Source: an uncultured Thiodictyon sp. (lineage in GTDB: Bacteria > Pseudomonadota > Gammaproteobacteria > Chromatiales > Chromatiaceae). From it: a stretch of DNA of 34,687 bases. Below are positions 1 through 8,539 of this stretch, piece after piece (position 1 is the stretch's first letter; the number at the start of each line of letters is the position of its first letter). The position numbers and the translations under genes were made by a program. The notes under the pieces are model-generated. The model had not been told where the DNA came from. It saw only the letters and a program-made list of their open reading frames with translations, and ran no database searches. The DNA is taken from contig CAILVI010000188.1 of assembly GCA_903837595.1 (NCBI GenBank), positions 1-34,687 on the forward strand. The letters are read 5' to 3'.

Positions 1-2511
1 CACCGGCACCGGCGGCACCGCCTCCATGTGCCAGATGTCCTGGTTGTACTCGGCGATGGTGCGATCCGAGGAGAAGTGCCCACTGTGCGCGGTGTTCAGG
101 ATGCTCATGCGCAACCAGCGCTCCCGGTCCCGATAGGCCGCCGCCGCCTGCTCCTGGGCCTCGACATAGCCGCGGAAATCGGCGGCAGTCATCCAGGGGT
201 CATAGGGGTTGCGGATGCTGTGGATCACGGCGTCGAAGATGCCGCCTTCAAACTGGTTGAAGTGCCCGGAATCGAGCAGATTCATCACCTCCAGCAGCGC
301 CGGGTCGTGGGCAATGATGCCCAGCGGGTCGTAGCCGGGGCGATGCGCCTCGACCTCCGCCGCGGTGAGCCCGAACAGGAAGAAATTCTCATCCCCCACC
401 TGCTCCCGGATCTCGATATTGGCCCCGTCCAGGGTACCGATGGTGACTGCACCATTCATCATGAACTTCATATTGCCGGTGCCCGAGGCCTCCTTGCCGG
501 CGGTGGAGACCTGCTCCGACAGATCCGTCCCGGGGGCGATGACCTCCATCAGCGAAACCCGGTAATCCGGAATGAAGGCCACCCGCAGGAGCCCCGCGGT
601 CGCCGGGTCGCGGTTGACCACCGCCGCCACATTGTTGATCAGCTTGATGATCTGTTTGGCCATGTAATAGCCGGGGGCAGCCTTGCCGCCGAACAACACG
701 CAGCGCGGCGTCCACTCCCCAATATCGCCGCGCTTGATGCGGCTGTACAGGTGGATCACATGCAGGATGTTCAGGAGTTGGCGCTTGTATTCGTGGATGC
801 GCTTGACCTGGACATCAAACATGGCATCGAGCGGAAACTCCACCCCGCAAAGGTCTGCGACGGTCTGCGCCAACCGCTGCTTGTTCGCCTGCTTGATGTC
901 GTGCCAGCGCGCGCGAAACGCCGGTTTTTCGGCATAAGGGGCAAGCCGCTTGAGCCGGTCCAGGTCATGGACCCAGCCGTCGTTGATGGTCTCGTCCAAC
1001 AGCGCCCGCAGCCCGGGGTTGCACAGTGCCAACCAGCGCCGCGGCGTGACGCCGTTAGTCTTGTTGTTGAATTTGTTCGGCCAGAGGTCATGGAAGTCCT
1101 TGAACAAGCCCTCCACCAACAGCCGGGAGTGCAGTGCCGCCACCCCGTTGACCGAGAAGCTGCCGACGATGGCCAGATAGGCCATCCGCACCTGCTTGAC
1201 ATCGCCCTCCTCGATCAATGACATGCGGCGTTGGCGGTCACTGTCGCCGGGCCAGCGGCTGGCCACCTCGGCGAGGAAGCGGGCGTTGATCTCGTAGATG
1301 ATCTCCAGCAGCCGTGGCAGAAGTTGCTCGAACAGCCATACCGGCCAGCGCTCCAGGGCCTCCGGCAGCAGGGTGTGGTTGGTATAGGCCATGGTCTTGC
1401 TGGTGATCGCCCAGGCGTCGTCCCACAGCAGCGCATGCTCATCCATCAGTTGACGCATCAACTCGGCCACCGAGATGGCCGGGTGGGTGTCGTTCAACTG
1501 GAAGCAATTCTTGGCCGCGAACTGGGTGAAGTCTTCGCCATTGAGCCGTACCCACTCGCGCAGCACGTCCTTGATGCTGGCGCTCGCCAGAAAGAACTGT
1601 TGCCGCAGCCGCAGCTCTTTGCCGTTCTCGCTGGCGTCGTTGGGGTAGAGCACCATGGTGATGTGCTCGGCGGCGTTCTTCTGGGCCACCGACTCCGGAT
1701 AGCTGCCGGCATTGAACTCGCCCAGGTCGAACTCATCGGTCGCGGCCGCCTTCCACAGCCGCAGCGTATTGATGGTATCGTTCTCATAGCCGGGAATCGG
1801 GACGTCATAGGGCACCGCCAGCACGTCATGGGTATCCACCCAGCGCACGACGGGGCGCCCGTCGTGTTCCTTGAACCGCTCGGTGCGCCCGCCGAACGGG
1901 ATGCGCTGGGTATATTCCGGGCGCCGCAGTTCCCAGGGGTTATCGTCGCGCATCCAGTGGTCCGGCTCTTCCAATTGCGCGCCGTCCTCGATCAACTGGC
2001 GGAACATGCCGTATTCGTAGCGCAAACCGTAGCCCTTGACCGGCAGTTGCAGGGTCGCACAGGAGTCCAGGAAGCAGGCGGCGAGCCGACCCAGGCCGCC
2101 GTTGCCCAGCCCCGCATCCGGCTCGCAGCCGGCCAGTTCCTCCAGGTGCAGGCCCATGAGGCTGAACCCGCTCTCGGTCACAGCGTCAACGCCAAGGTTC
2201 AACAAGGCGTTGGACAGGGTGCGCCCCATCAGGAACTCGAGCGACAGGTAGTGGGTGCGCTTGCAACCGGCCTCGTCATGGGCCTGCCGGGTGCGCTTCC
2301 AGCGCTCCATCAAACGGTCACGAAGCGTATTCGCGAGCGCCTTGTAGGCATAGTAGGCCGAGCGATTGTCGCGGTCGCGGCCCAGGGTGTGGGCGTAGTA
2401 ACGGCGGAAATCCGCGGCGATTCCCGCCTCGTCCATCGCGAGCGCTGGGGTCGCGAAGAGCTGTTCGTTCGGCTCGCTGCGGCTGAATTTAGTGTGGGCA
2501 GACGTGGGCAT
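1..2511 (-). CDS. glgP: Glycogen (alpha-glucan) phosphorylase, 3' end cut by window edge
   Basis: This cytosolic enzyme uses phosphate to release glucose-1-phosphate from the non-reducing ends of glycogen, with pyridoxal phosphate (PLP) as cofactor. The minus strand is open for 837 codons from the ATG at 2511 to base 1. The PLP-site signature EASGTGNMKFMMNG is present, with the cofactor lysine at about residue 682. The reading ends in EYNQDIWHMEAV, which matches the usual C-terminal end of the family (about 820-840 aa), so only a few residues should lie outside the window. An AGGA stands about 8 bases before the start. The gene is divergent from gatB across a 372-base spacer. Phosphorylase fits an organism that stores glycogen. 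Whether its best substrate is glycogen or maltodextrin cannot be decided from sequence alone. Confidence 0.95.
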   Translation of the reverse strand, partial: MPTSAHTKFSRSEPNEQLFATPALAMDEAGIAADFRRYYAHTLGRDRDNRSAYYAYKALANTLRDRLMERWKRTRQAHDEAGCKRTHYLSLEFLMGRTLSNALLNLGVDAVTESGFSLMGLHLEELAGCEPDAGLGNGGLGRLAACFLDSCATLQLPVKGYGLRYEYGMFRQLIEDGAQLEEPDHWMRDDNPWELRRPEYTQRIPFGGRTERFKEHDGRPVVRWVDTHDVLAVPYDVPIPGYENDTINTLRLWKAAATDEFDLGEFNAGSYPESVAQKNAAEHITMVLYPNDASENGKELRLRQQFFLASASIKDVLREWVRLNGEDFTQFAAKNCFQLNDTHPAISVAELMRQLMDEHALLWDDAWAITSKTMAYTNHTLLPEALERWPVWLFEQLLPRLLEIIYEINARFLAEVASRWPGDSDRQRRMSLIEEGDVKQVRMAYLAIVGSFSVNGVAALHSRLLVEGLFKDFHDLWPNKFNNKTNGVTPRRWLALCNPGLRALLDETINDGWVHDLDRLKRLAPYAEKPAFRARWHDIKQANKQRLAQTVADLCGVEFPLDAMFDVQVKRIHEYKRQLLNILHVIHLYSRIKRGDIGEWTPRCVLFGGKAAPGYYMAKQIIKLINNVAAVVNRDPATAGLLRVAFIPDYRVSLMEVIAPGTDLSEQVSTAGKEASGTGNMKFMMNGAVTIGTLDGANIEIREQVGDENFFLFGLTAAEVEAHRPGYDPLGIIAHDPALLEVMNLLDSGHFNQFEGGIFDAVIHSIRNPYDPWMTAADFRGYVEAQEQAAAAYRDRERWLRMSILNTAHSGHFSSDRTIAEYNQDIWHMEAVPPVPV

Positions 2512-2883
2512 CCGGTGATCCTGTGGTGACCTGGGACAAGGCGGTCTAAGTGGAGGAGAGGACGATCTCACAAGCCTGGAGTCCGTAACCAACTGATTTC
2601 AATTGATCCAGGCTTGCGCGATCAGTAATGATATAGTCAAGATTAGCATGACAGACCGCGTAAGAAGAGTCCTGCGCTCGTGGCGGGGCCGCGGCACGCC
2701 CGACCCACCCGTGTGGCGAAGCCGCTCAGGTCACAGCGGCATCGCGTGCGGGAGACCGGCCGGGGCCGCATTGGGAGACTGCACTCCCGGTGCCGCGCAC
2801 TGCGTTGCCGTTGCCAGACCTTGAGATTGTGCAAGAATGGCACCCAAGACGTCCTTCCCCCGATCCCACAGGTAACACAGACG
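2512..2883. other. Divergent intergenic region glgP / gatB
   Basis: This 372-base spacer must carry the promoters of both divergent genes. A candidate sigma-70-like pair on the + strand is TTGATC, followed after 17 bases by the AT-rich TAATGATATA near 2602-2636. It is a weak match and is not tested. No small gene with a convincing ribosome site was seen. An open frame runs through the spacer in phase with gatB, but it is low-quality arginine-rich sequence and not a credible N-terminal extension. Confidence 0.3.
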
Positions 2884-4392
2884 ATGCAATGGGAAACCGT
2901 CATCGGTCTCGAGATCCACACCCAGCTCGCGACTCAGTCCAAGATCTTCTCGGGCGCGCCCACCCGCTTCGGGGCCGCGCCCAACACCCAGGCGTGCGCC
3001 GTCGACCTGGGGCTGCCGGGCGTGTTGCCGGTGCTCAATCGCGAGGCGGTGCGGCTCGCGGTGCGCTTCGCCAAAGCGATCGACGCGGAACTCGCCGAGC
3101 GCTCGGTCTTTGCCCGTAAGAATTATTTCTATCCTGACCTGCCCAAGGGCTATCAGATCAGCCAATACGAGTCCCCGATCGTGGGCGAGGGCCGGATCGA
3201 GATCGTGCTGGACGACGGTACGGTGCGCGAAATCGGGGTCACCCGGGCGCACCTGGAAGAGGACGCCGGCAAGTCGCTACACGAGGACTTCCACGGCGCC
3301 ACCGGCATCGATCTCAACCGCGCCGGCACGCCGCTGCTGGAGATCGTCTCCGAGCCTGACATGCGTTGCGCCGCCGAGGCCGTGGCCTACGCGAAAAAAA
3401 TCCACCAGATCGTGCGCTGGAACGCGATCAGCGACGGCAACATGCAGGAGGGGTCCTTCCGGGTGGACGCCAATGTCTCGGTGCGCCCCCTGGGTCAGGC
3501 CACCCTCGGCACCCGGGCCGAGATCAAAAACATCAACTCCTTCCGCTTCCTGGAGCGGGCGATCCAGTTCGAGGTGGAGCGCCAGATCGACCTCATCACG
3601 GCCGGCGGCCGGGTGGTGCAGGAAACGCGTCTCTACGACCCGGACCGCGACGAGACCCGCACCATGCGGGTCAAGGAAGAGGCGAACGACTACCGCTATT
3701 TCCCGGACCCGGACCTGCTGCCCGTTGAGCTCGATGACGCCTTCATCCGTGAGGCCACCGCGGACCTGCCCGAACAGCCGGACGCCATGCGCGAGCGCTT
3801 TCATGCACACTTCGGGCTCACGGAGTATGACGCCAACCTGCTGACCGCCAGCCGCGACCTGGCGGGGTTCTTTGAGGCGGTCGCAGAGGGGAGCGGTGAG
3901 CCCAAGCTCGCGGCCAACTGGATCGGCGGCGAACTCACCGCGGCACTCAACAAGTCCGGTCTGGAACTCAGCGCAAGTCCGTTGTCGGCCGAGCAACTGG
4001 CCGGCCTGATCCGCCGCATCCAGGATGGGACCATCTCCGGCAAGATCGCCAAACAGGTCTTCGAGGTATTGTGGACCGCAGGCTGCGATGCGGACGGGGG
4101 GAAGCCGCTGCCGCAGTCGATTTCCCTACCGTCGGTCACCTCTGAGCAATGGGGTCAAATGACCGTAGACCAGGTGATCGCCGACCAGGGGCTCAAGCAA
4201 ATCACCGACAGCGGCGCCATCGAATCGCTGATCGACTCCATCATCGCCGCCAACCAGGACCAGGTGGCGCAATATAGGGCCGGCAAGGACAAGGTCTTCG
4301 GCTTCTTCGTCGGCCAGGTCATGAAACAGAGTCAGGGCAAGGCCAACCCGCAGCAGGTCAACGACCTGCTCAAACAGAAGCTGCTGGCCTGA
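2884..4392 (+). CDS. gatB: Aspartyl/glutamyl-tRNA(Asn/Gln) amidotransferase subunit B
   Basis: GatB is the tRNA-binding, kinase-like subunit of the GatCAB complex. The complex converts Glu-tRNA(Gln) and Asp-tRNA(Asn) to the amide forms in organisms lacking one of the direct synthetases. The 502-aa product starts [15 protein letters not shown] and carries the family signature [18 protein letters not shown]. The C-terminal YqeY-like tail ends in [21 protein letters not shown] chose the ATG at 2884 because homologues begin here and AGGT lies about 10 bases upstream. The protein is about 25 residues longer than usual. The extra stretch (about residues 398-424, rich in Pro, Ser and Gln) sits just before the final tail domain. 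gatC and gatA, which commonly precede gatB, are not adjacent here; the upstream neighbour is divergent glgP. Confidence 0.96.
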   Translation: MQWETVIGLEIHTQLATQSKIFSGAPTRFGAAPNTQACAVDLGLPGVLPVLNREAVRLAVRFAKAIDAELAERSVFARKNYFYPDLPKGYQISQYESPIVGEGRIEIVLDDGTVREIGVTRAHLEEDAGKSLHEDFHGATGIDLNRAGTPLLEIVSEPDMRCAAEAVAYAKKIHQIVRWNAISDGNMQEGSFRVDANVSVRPLGQATLGTRAEIKNINSFRFLERAIQFEVERQIDLITAGGRVVQETRLYDPDRDETRTMRVKEEANDYRYFPDPDLLPVELDDAFIREATADLPEQPDAMRERFHAHFGLTEYDANLLTASRDLAGFFEAVAEGSGEPKLAANWIGGELTAALNKSGLELSASPLSAEQLAGLIRRIQDGTISGKIAKQVFEVLWTAGCDADGGKPLPQSISLPSVTSEQWGQMTVDQVIADQGLKQITDSGAIESLIDSIIAANQDQVAQYRAGKDKVFGFFVGQVMKQSQGKANPQQVNDLLKQKLLA

Positions 4393-4398
4393 TACGCG

Positions 4399-4428
4399 GG
4401 CGGCGCCGGGCTCGCACTCGGCGCCGCC
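4399..4428 (+). terminator. GC-rich hairpin just after gatB
   Basis: A perfect 10-bp inverted repeat (GGCGGCGCCG / CGGCGCCGCC) with a 10-base loop begins six bases after the gatB stop codon. There is no T-run after it, so it is not a textbook intrinsic terminator. It may end or stabilise the gatB transcript, and it also lies downstream of the converging small gene at 4486-4788. Confidence 0.45.
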
Positions 4429-4485
4429 GGCCGCGACGCTGCAGCGCCGTCCGCGCGTCCCCCTGCCGGACCGCGGGGACGCGGG

Positions 4486-4788
4486 CTAGCGGCCGAGCGC
4501 GTCGAGGGCCTCGCTCAGGGACGCCCGCGACTCCTCGTACCGGCTGCCATGACAGACCTGACAAGGGGACTGCGAGAGCTCCTGAAGTTGTTCCGCAGTT
4601 TGAAATTCATCTGCGATTGCTTCGGCGATGCTCGGCATGAGCTCACGGTACGCCATGACGGCGGCCGTTTGATGGTCACTGCCGCCACCGATCAACTCCT
4701 GATATTTTGCCCAACAACCGGCAGCAAGCTGCCCTGTGCCGCCACAGGTCGGGCACGGTTCCAGCTTAATGACGCAATATTCTGACAT
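4486..4788 (-). CDS. Small protein with two CxxC pairs (zinc-ribbon-like), unknown function
   Basis: This 100-aa product has two cysteine pairs, CPTCGGTGQ at residues 12-20 and CQVCHGSR near residues 76-83. They resemble the CxxCxGxG half-sites of DnaJ-type zinc fingers and are probably brought together to bind one zinc ion. The stretch between them is helical and acidic. An AGAGGC lies about 8 bases before the ATG at 4788, which supports the start. The gene converges on gatB and stands alone. I do not recognise the family. The two cysteine pairs and the ribosome site make it likely to be a real gene rather than a chance frame. A metal-binding or redox role is only an inference. Confidence 0.7.
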   Translation of the reverse strand: MSEYCVIKLEPCPTCGGTGQLAAGCWAKYQELIGGGSDHQTAAVMAYRELMPSIAEAIADEFQTAEQLQELSQSPCQVCHGSRYEESRASLSEALDALGR

Positions 4789-5164
4789 GGCTTAGCCTCT
4801 GTTTCGGTAGTGTTCATCGCAATTGACGCCGCGACGCCGATGCCGGGGCGATGGAACGAGGACACTCCAGCCCTTTGGACCTGCACCATAACGCCCCCAG
4901 GCTGCCACAGGCTAGCAGATATATGGAGCCGCGAACAGGTCGCCGAACCTTGGTTGAGAAGCGACCAACTGCCACCAGCTAACGACCATGGCGAAACGAC
5001 CCTCCATCCCGGAAGATAAAGGTCCGAGGTGGGAGCGGCCTTCAGCAGCGAAGAAAGGCCGCACCAACCCGCGAAGGCCCCCGCCCCCAGTGACGCAGCA
5101 GGTCCCGGGGCGGGACACCCCGGCTCATTTGGTGCTACAGCAATAGGGTCCAAGCAGGCAACCG
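4789..5164. other. Intergenic region with two hairpins
   Basis: No convincing gene was found in these 376 bases. Two stem-loops are visible: GCGGCCTT pairing with AAGGCCGC at 5035-5062 (8 bp, 12-base loop) and CCGGGG pairing with CCCCGG at 5105-5123. The first begins inside a GTGGGAGCGGCC-type motif that recurs at about 11755-11766, and it looks like a dispersed REP-like element. The promoter of the DUF1345 gene must also lie here. Confidence 0.45.
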
Positions 5165-5851
5165 ATGAATTACGCTAATTTCCCACTCGCCAAGCTGTTG
5201 CACCATATCAGCGTGCGCCCGCGACTGGCCATCTCAACGTTCATCGGCGCCGCCGTCTATCCGGTACTGTCGGTGCTGCCGGTGACACTCGAACCAACAA
5301 CCCGCGCCTTGATCACCTGGGATATCGGCGCCGGACTTTACCTCGTGCTGGCATGGCTCATGTTCAGCCGTACCCCGGTCGAACAGATGAGGGAGCGCGC
5401 CCGTGTGCAGGACGACGGTGCCAAGCTGGTGCTGATGCTGACCGTGGCCGCCGCGGTGGCCAGTCTTGCTGCCATCGTGATGGTACTGTCGGGCCTGAAA
5501 AAACTCCCAACGACACAGCAGGAACTGCTGCTCGGCTTGGTGGCGGTGACATTCATCGCCTCCTGGCTGCTGGTCCATACGACCTTCGCCCTGCACTACG
5601 CCCACGACTATTACGCCTCCCTGAGCCGGAACGCCTCCCCCCCGCTTGAGTTTCCCGACCAGGAATCACCCGTCTACATGGATTTTTTGTATTTCGCCAT
5701 GGTCATCGGCATGACGTCCCAGACGGCAGACGTTGGGCTGGCGACGACCCGCCTGCGGCGACTGGTCATGGCCCACGGCATGATCGCCTTCGCATTCAAT
5801 ACCACGCTGCTAGCCCTGACCGTCAACATCGCCGCCGACTTGCTCGGTTAA
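5165..5851 (+). CDS. DUF1345-family integral membrane protein
   Basis: This 228-aa protein has about five hydrophobic segments, near residues 20-40, 48-66, 85-108, 120-142 and 200-226. It carries the hallmark DUF1345 stretches: HTTFALHYAHDYY around residues 138-150, YMDFLYFAMVIGMTSQTADV around 170-189, and a C-terminal FNTTLLALTVNIAADLL. It is therefore an inner-membrane protein of a family with no established biochemical role. The start follows GGCAACCG and is the first ATG of the frame. It lies 45 bases upstream of the YheT-like gene on the same strand, so the two could be co-transcribed. The family assignment is strong; the function is unknown. Confidence 0.9.
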   Translation: MNYANFPLAKLLHHISVRPRLAISTFIGAAVYPVLSVLPVTLEPTTRALITWDIGAGLYLVLAWLMFSRTPVEQMRERARVQDDGAKLVLMLTVAAAVASLAAIVMVLSGLKKLPTTQQELLLGLVAVTFIASWLLVHTTFALHYAHDYYASLSRNASPPLEFPDQESPVYMDFLYFAMVIGMTSQTADVGLATTRLRRLVMAHGMIAFAFNTTLLALTVNIAADLLG

Positions 5852-5896
5852 CCGACATCGCCCCAATCCACGAGACCAACGCCGGGAACCGCCGCC

Positions 5897-6874
5897 ATGG
5901 GCCACATCGTCACGAGTCACTTCCGCCCGGCCTGGTGGCTCCCCGACCCCCACCTCCAGACCATTTGGCCGAGCCTCACGCGGCGCCGGCCCGACCTGAC
6001 GCTCACGCGCCGCCGCATCGACCTGGCAGACGGCGACTTCATCGACCTGGCCTTGGGCGCGGGCAGCGGCCCCCGCGTGCTGGTGATTCACGGGTTGGAG
6101 GGCGATCTGCGGTCACACTATGCCGGGACTCTGCTGGATGCCCTGGCCCGGGCGGGCTATTGCCCGATCTTCATGCACCTGCGCGGCGCCTCGGATGAAC
6201 CCAATCGGCTCGCGCGCAGCTACCACTCGGGCGCCAGCGAGGACCTGCACGAGGTCCTGACCCACCTGGCCCGCGACCCGGCGGGCACGCCGCTCGCCGC
6301 CATCGGTTTTTCACTGGGCGCGAACTTGCTGCTGAAATACCTGGGTGAACGGGGCGGCTACCCGGCGGGCGACCCACGGGGCCCACTGCTCGGCGCCGCA
6401 ATCGCGGTCTCGGCCCCTTTCGTCCTACGCGACGCGATGCTGCGCCTGGATCAGGGCGCCTCCCGCATCTACCGGCGCTACCTGGTCGATCGGCTCAAGC
6501 ACGCCTTCCGACGTAAGTTCGCCGCCCTACCCTGCCCGCTCACCATCGACCTGGCGACAATCCACGACTTCAACCACTTCGACGACCGGATCACCGCCCC
6601 ACTGTGCGGCTTTGCCGGTGTCTTCGACTATTACAGCCAGGCCAGTTGCCGCGGCTACCTGCCCGCCATCACCACGGCGACCCTGATCATCCACGCTTTG
6701 GACGACCCCTTCATGTTCCCCGCCACCGTCCCCTTCGAGCACGAACTCGGCCCCGGTGTCACCCTGGAACTGAGCCGCCACGGCGGACACGTCGGCTTCG
6801 TCGCCGGGTCCAGACCCTGGCGGCCCCAGTATTGGCTGGAGGGACGCATGCTCGCGTTTCTGCGGGGCCTGTAA
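5897..6874 (+). CDS. YheT-like alpha/beta-hydrolase
   Basis: This 325-aa protein belongs to the YheT (EMB8-like) group of alpha/beta-hydrolases, cytosolic esterase-like enzymes whose natural substrate is not settled. The N-terminal PAWWLPDPHLQTIWPSL is typical of the family. The oxyanion region reads VLVIHGLEGD at about residues 61-70. The nucleophile elbow is GFSLGA with Ser139. The acid is in HALDDPF (Asp269 or Asp270) and the base is His298 in RHGGHVGFV. All three members of the triad are therefore present, and the length is normal. It follows the DUF1345 gene by 45 bases on the same strand. The next gene is convergent, with its stop codon only seven bases away. Confidence 0.92.
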   Translation: MGHIVTSHFRPAWWLPDPHLQTIWPSLTRRRPDLTLTRRRIDLADGDFIDLALGAGSGPRVLVIHGLEGDLRSHYAGTLLDALARAGYCPIFMHLRGASDEPNRLARSYHSGASEDLHEVLTHLARDPAGTPLAAIGFSLGANLLLKYLGERGGYPAGDPRGPLLGAAIAVSAPFVLRDAMLRLDQGASRIYRRYLVDRLKHAFRRKFAALPCPLTIDLATIHDFNHFDDRITAPLCGFAGVFDYYSQASCRGYLPAITTATLIIHALDDPFMFPATVPFEHELGPGVTLELSRHGGHVGFVAGSRPWRPQYWLEGRMLAFLRGL

Positions 6875-6880
6875 GCGGGC

Positions 6881-7123
6881 TTACCAAGCCGTCGCGCAAA
6901 ACGAAACCTGCCCCTGATCGCGCTCGGACGCCCGCAGATCCTTGATCATCCGGGCCACCAACTGCCGGGCCGCGGTCCGCAGCCGTAGGCGCGTCTCGCG
7001 CTCCTGCGGACCCTCGTTGATGTCTTCGTGACTGTGCTGCGCGTCGATGTGGCGCAGCAGCGCCATCGCCTCTGCCATCATGGCAGCGCCATGAGCCTTT
7101 TTGTCGTACGTCGTGTAGTTCAT
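6881..7123 (-). CDS. Small helical protein of unknown function (80 aa)
   Basis: I chose the ATG at 7123 because GGAGA lies 6-7 bases upstream. A longer frame reaching back to 7234 has no ribosome site and an arginine-rich, low-quality N-terminus. The product is soluble, mostly alpha-helical and charged (MMAEAMALLRHIDAQHSHEDI, then RETRLRLRTAARQLVARMIK), with no cysteine motif and no membrane segment. I do not recognise a family. It lies downstream of gvpA on the same strand with a 276-base gap. A link to gas vesicles is possible but not supported by any motif; it does not look like GvpK, GvpF/L, GvpG or GvpJ. Confidence 0.6.
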   Translation of the reverse strand: MNYTTYDKKAHGAAMMAEAMALLRHIDAQHSHEDINEGPQERETRLRLRTAARQLVARMIKDLRASERDQGQVSFCATAW

Positions 7124-7399
7124 TATATTCTCCGGATGATGTCCGGCACTGCTGAGGAGGAGACTGGCGCAAGACTTTACTCTACCCGAATCACCGCGGC
7201 GAGATGATCTCGTCGCCCTCTGCATCGTCGTCACTGACGGCGTCTGTTGGGCAACAGCGCACCGTCAGTTCGCGGGTGCCGGCCTGGCCGGTGCAGCTTT
7301 TGGTCGGGCCGACGCCCTGACTGGGAGCGGCGGCGCTGCTGGCTAAGGAGTCGATGCGTTGCGCATCCTCGCGGCACCCTTAAGGGGCGAACGGCTCAA
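7124..7399. other. Spacer between gvpA and the 80-aa gene
   Basis: These 276 bases hold no gene I can support. They contain the leader of the 80-aa gene and a short palindrome CCCTTAAGGG about 20 bases after the gvpA stop. That palindrome is too weak to call a terminator. Confidence 0.3.
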
Positions 7400-7618
7400 T
7401 CAGGCCGGAGCGGCTGCAGGGGCGGTGAGGCCGATGGCCTCGGCATACTTCAGGTAGGTCTCGACCGAGGCGATGACCACGCGGGCCTCAACGGCGAGCA
7501 ACTCGATACCGACCAGCGAGACCTTCAACCACGCGTCGATCACGATGCCCTTGTCCAGGATACGGTCAACGACTTCGGCCAGACTGGAAGAATCGGTGGA
7601 GTTGGCGACTTTTGCCAT
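7400..7618 (-). CDS. gvpA: Gas vesicle major structural protein A
   Basis: GvpA is the small hydrophobic protein that polymerises into the ribbed wall of gas vesicles, the flotation organelles of aquatic bacteria and archaea. The 72-aa product starts [20 protein letters not shown] and contains the invariant core, including [19 protein letters not shown] and [20 protein letters not shown]. Only the short Ala/Pro tail varies. The start at 7618 is preceded by GAGGG eight bases upstream; a longer frame to 7672 adds a Cys/Met-rich stretch foreign to the family. No other gvp gene (gvpN, F/L, K, J, G) is adjacent, so this is an isolated copy. The remaining genes must be elsewhere if vesicles are made. 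A sigma-54-like promoter is a candidate about 200 bases upstream. Confidence 0.95.
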   Translation of the reverse strand: MAKVANSTDSSSLAEVVDRILDKGIVIDAWLKVSLVGIELLAVEARVVIASVETYLKYAEAIGLTAPAAAPA

Positions 7619-7820
7619 TTTCTTAACCCTCTGAACGTCGGAACGAATGCACATGCAGTGCGATTGGAGCAAACCGATCGGATCTCAAATGACGCCGTGA
7701 GGCATTTAGTGAGTCATTCCGCCCCCTCTCCCGCCATTCGCATTGACTGTTCAATACGACTGGCGGGTTCGGGTCTTTGGCGGTGTAGCGTCCTGCCTGC
7801 TCGGTCGCTTGCCTGGTATG

Positions 7821-7838
7821 AAGCACGTGCTGTGCCAA
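7821..7838 (-). promoter_or_regulatory. Candidate sigma-54 (RpoN) promoter upstream of gvpA
   Basis: Read on the minus strand the site is TTGGCAC-AGCAC-GTGCTT. It has the GG-N10-GC spacing of -24/-12 promoters and matches the -24 box (TTGGCAC) exactly and the -12 box (TTGC) in three of four positions. Transcription would start near 7810, about 190 bases before gvpA. The rest of the 7619-7993 spacer shows no gene. Finding such a site by eye in 375 bases is suggestive only. Confidence 0.35.
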
Positions 7839-7993
7839 CACCGATCGCCGCCCGACGCAATCGCGATCACTTGATAAAACAGCCACCTATATTTCTTGGT
7901 CTGCTCAGCTGCCCGGCGTTGCGCGGCGATGGGCGTCCTCGACTATGGAATGAGTTCCCTACGTCTGGTGTCGGCACCCTAGCGCGCTGAGAA

Positions 7994-8515
7994 TCAAGCC
8001 AGTGACGCCGGCCACAACGCCGCCCCGCCCGCGTCCACATGGCACAGATAGGCCCGCAGATCGAACTCGTAGCGGTGATAGTCGGGTTCCATGTGGACGC
8101 AGAGCTGGTAGAACGCCTTGTCGTGCTCCCGCTCCCTGAGATGGGCCAGCTCGTGTACCACGACCATGCGCAGAAACTCCGGCGGTAGGTCGCGGAACAC
8201 CCCGGCGATGCGAATCTCCCGCTTGGCCTTGAGCTTCCCGCCCTGCACCCGCGCGATGGTGGTATGGGTACCGAGCGCGTGGTGCACCAGGTGCAGTCGG
8301 TTGTCAAAGCTTACCCGCGACAGCGGTTGCGCCTTGCGCATAAGAGCCGCCTTGAGTTCGGCCACATAAGCATAAAGCAACGCATCGGTACGCACCGCAT
8401 GCCGCGTCGGATAACGCTCCGCCAGCAGGACCGCGAGCCGGCCTTCAACCATGAGCCGGCGCACTCGCTCGACCAGCGGCGCGGGATAGGCGGCCAGATA
8501 TTTCATCGCCGTCAT
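7994..8515 (-). CDS. YgjP-like (DUF45) metallopeptidase-domain protein
   Basis: This 173-aa protein has the zinc-binding motif VVVHELAHLREREHDKAF near residues 128-145 (HELAH plus a third histidine ligand in REREHDKAF) and the downstream block PDYHRYEFDLRAYL. This arrangement is characteristic of the YgjP/DUF45 family, predicted soluble metallopeptidases related to SprT/WLM proteins. Their cellular substrates are unknown. The start is the ATG at 8515; a second ATG three codons later is equally possible, and no strong ribosome site distinguishes them. The gene lies 24 bases downstream of the alcohol dehydrogenase on the same strand and may be the last member of an fbp-adh-ygjP transcript. Confidence 0.85.
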   Translation of the reverse strand: MTAMKYLAAYPAPLVERVRRLMVEGRLAVLLAERYPTRHAVRTDALLYAYVAELKAALMRKAQPLSRVSFDNRLHLVHHALGTHTTIARVQGGKLKAKREIRIAGVFRDLPPEFLRMVVVHELAHLREREHDKAFYQLCVHMEPDYHRYEFDLRAYLCHVDAGGAALWPASLA

Positions 8516-8539
8516 CGCCGCGCGCCCGGCGGCTTTGCC

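Noticed and set aside
1231-2529. A 432-codon open frame on the + strand (with another at 28-1221)
   Set aside because: Both lie opposite glgP, whose protein is clearly recognisable including the cofactor site; the + frames have no family features.
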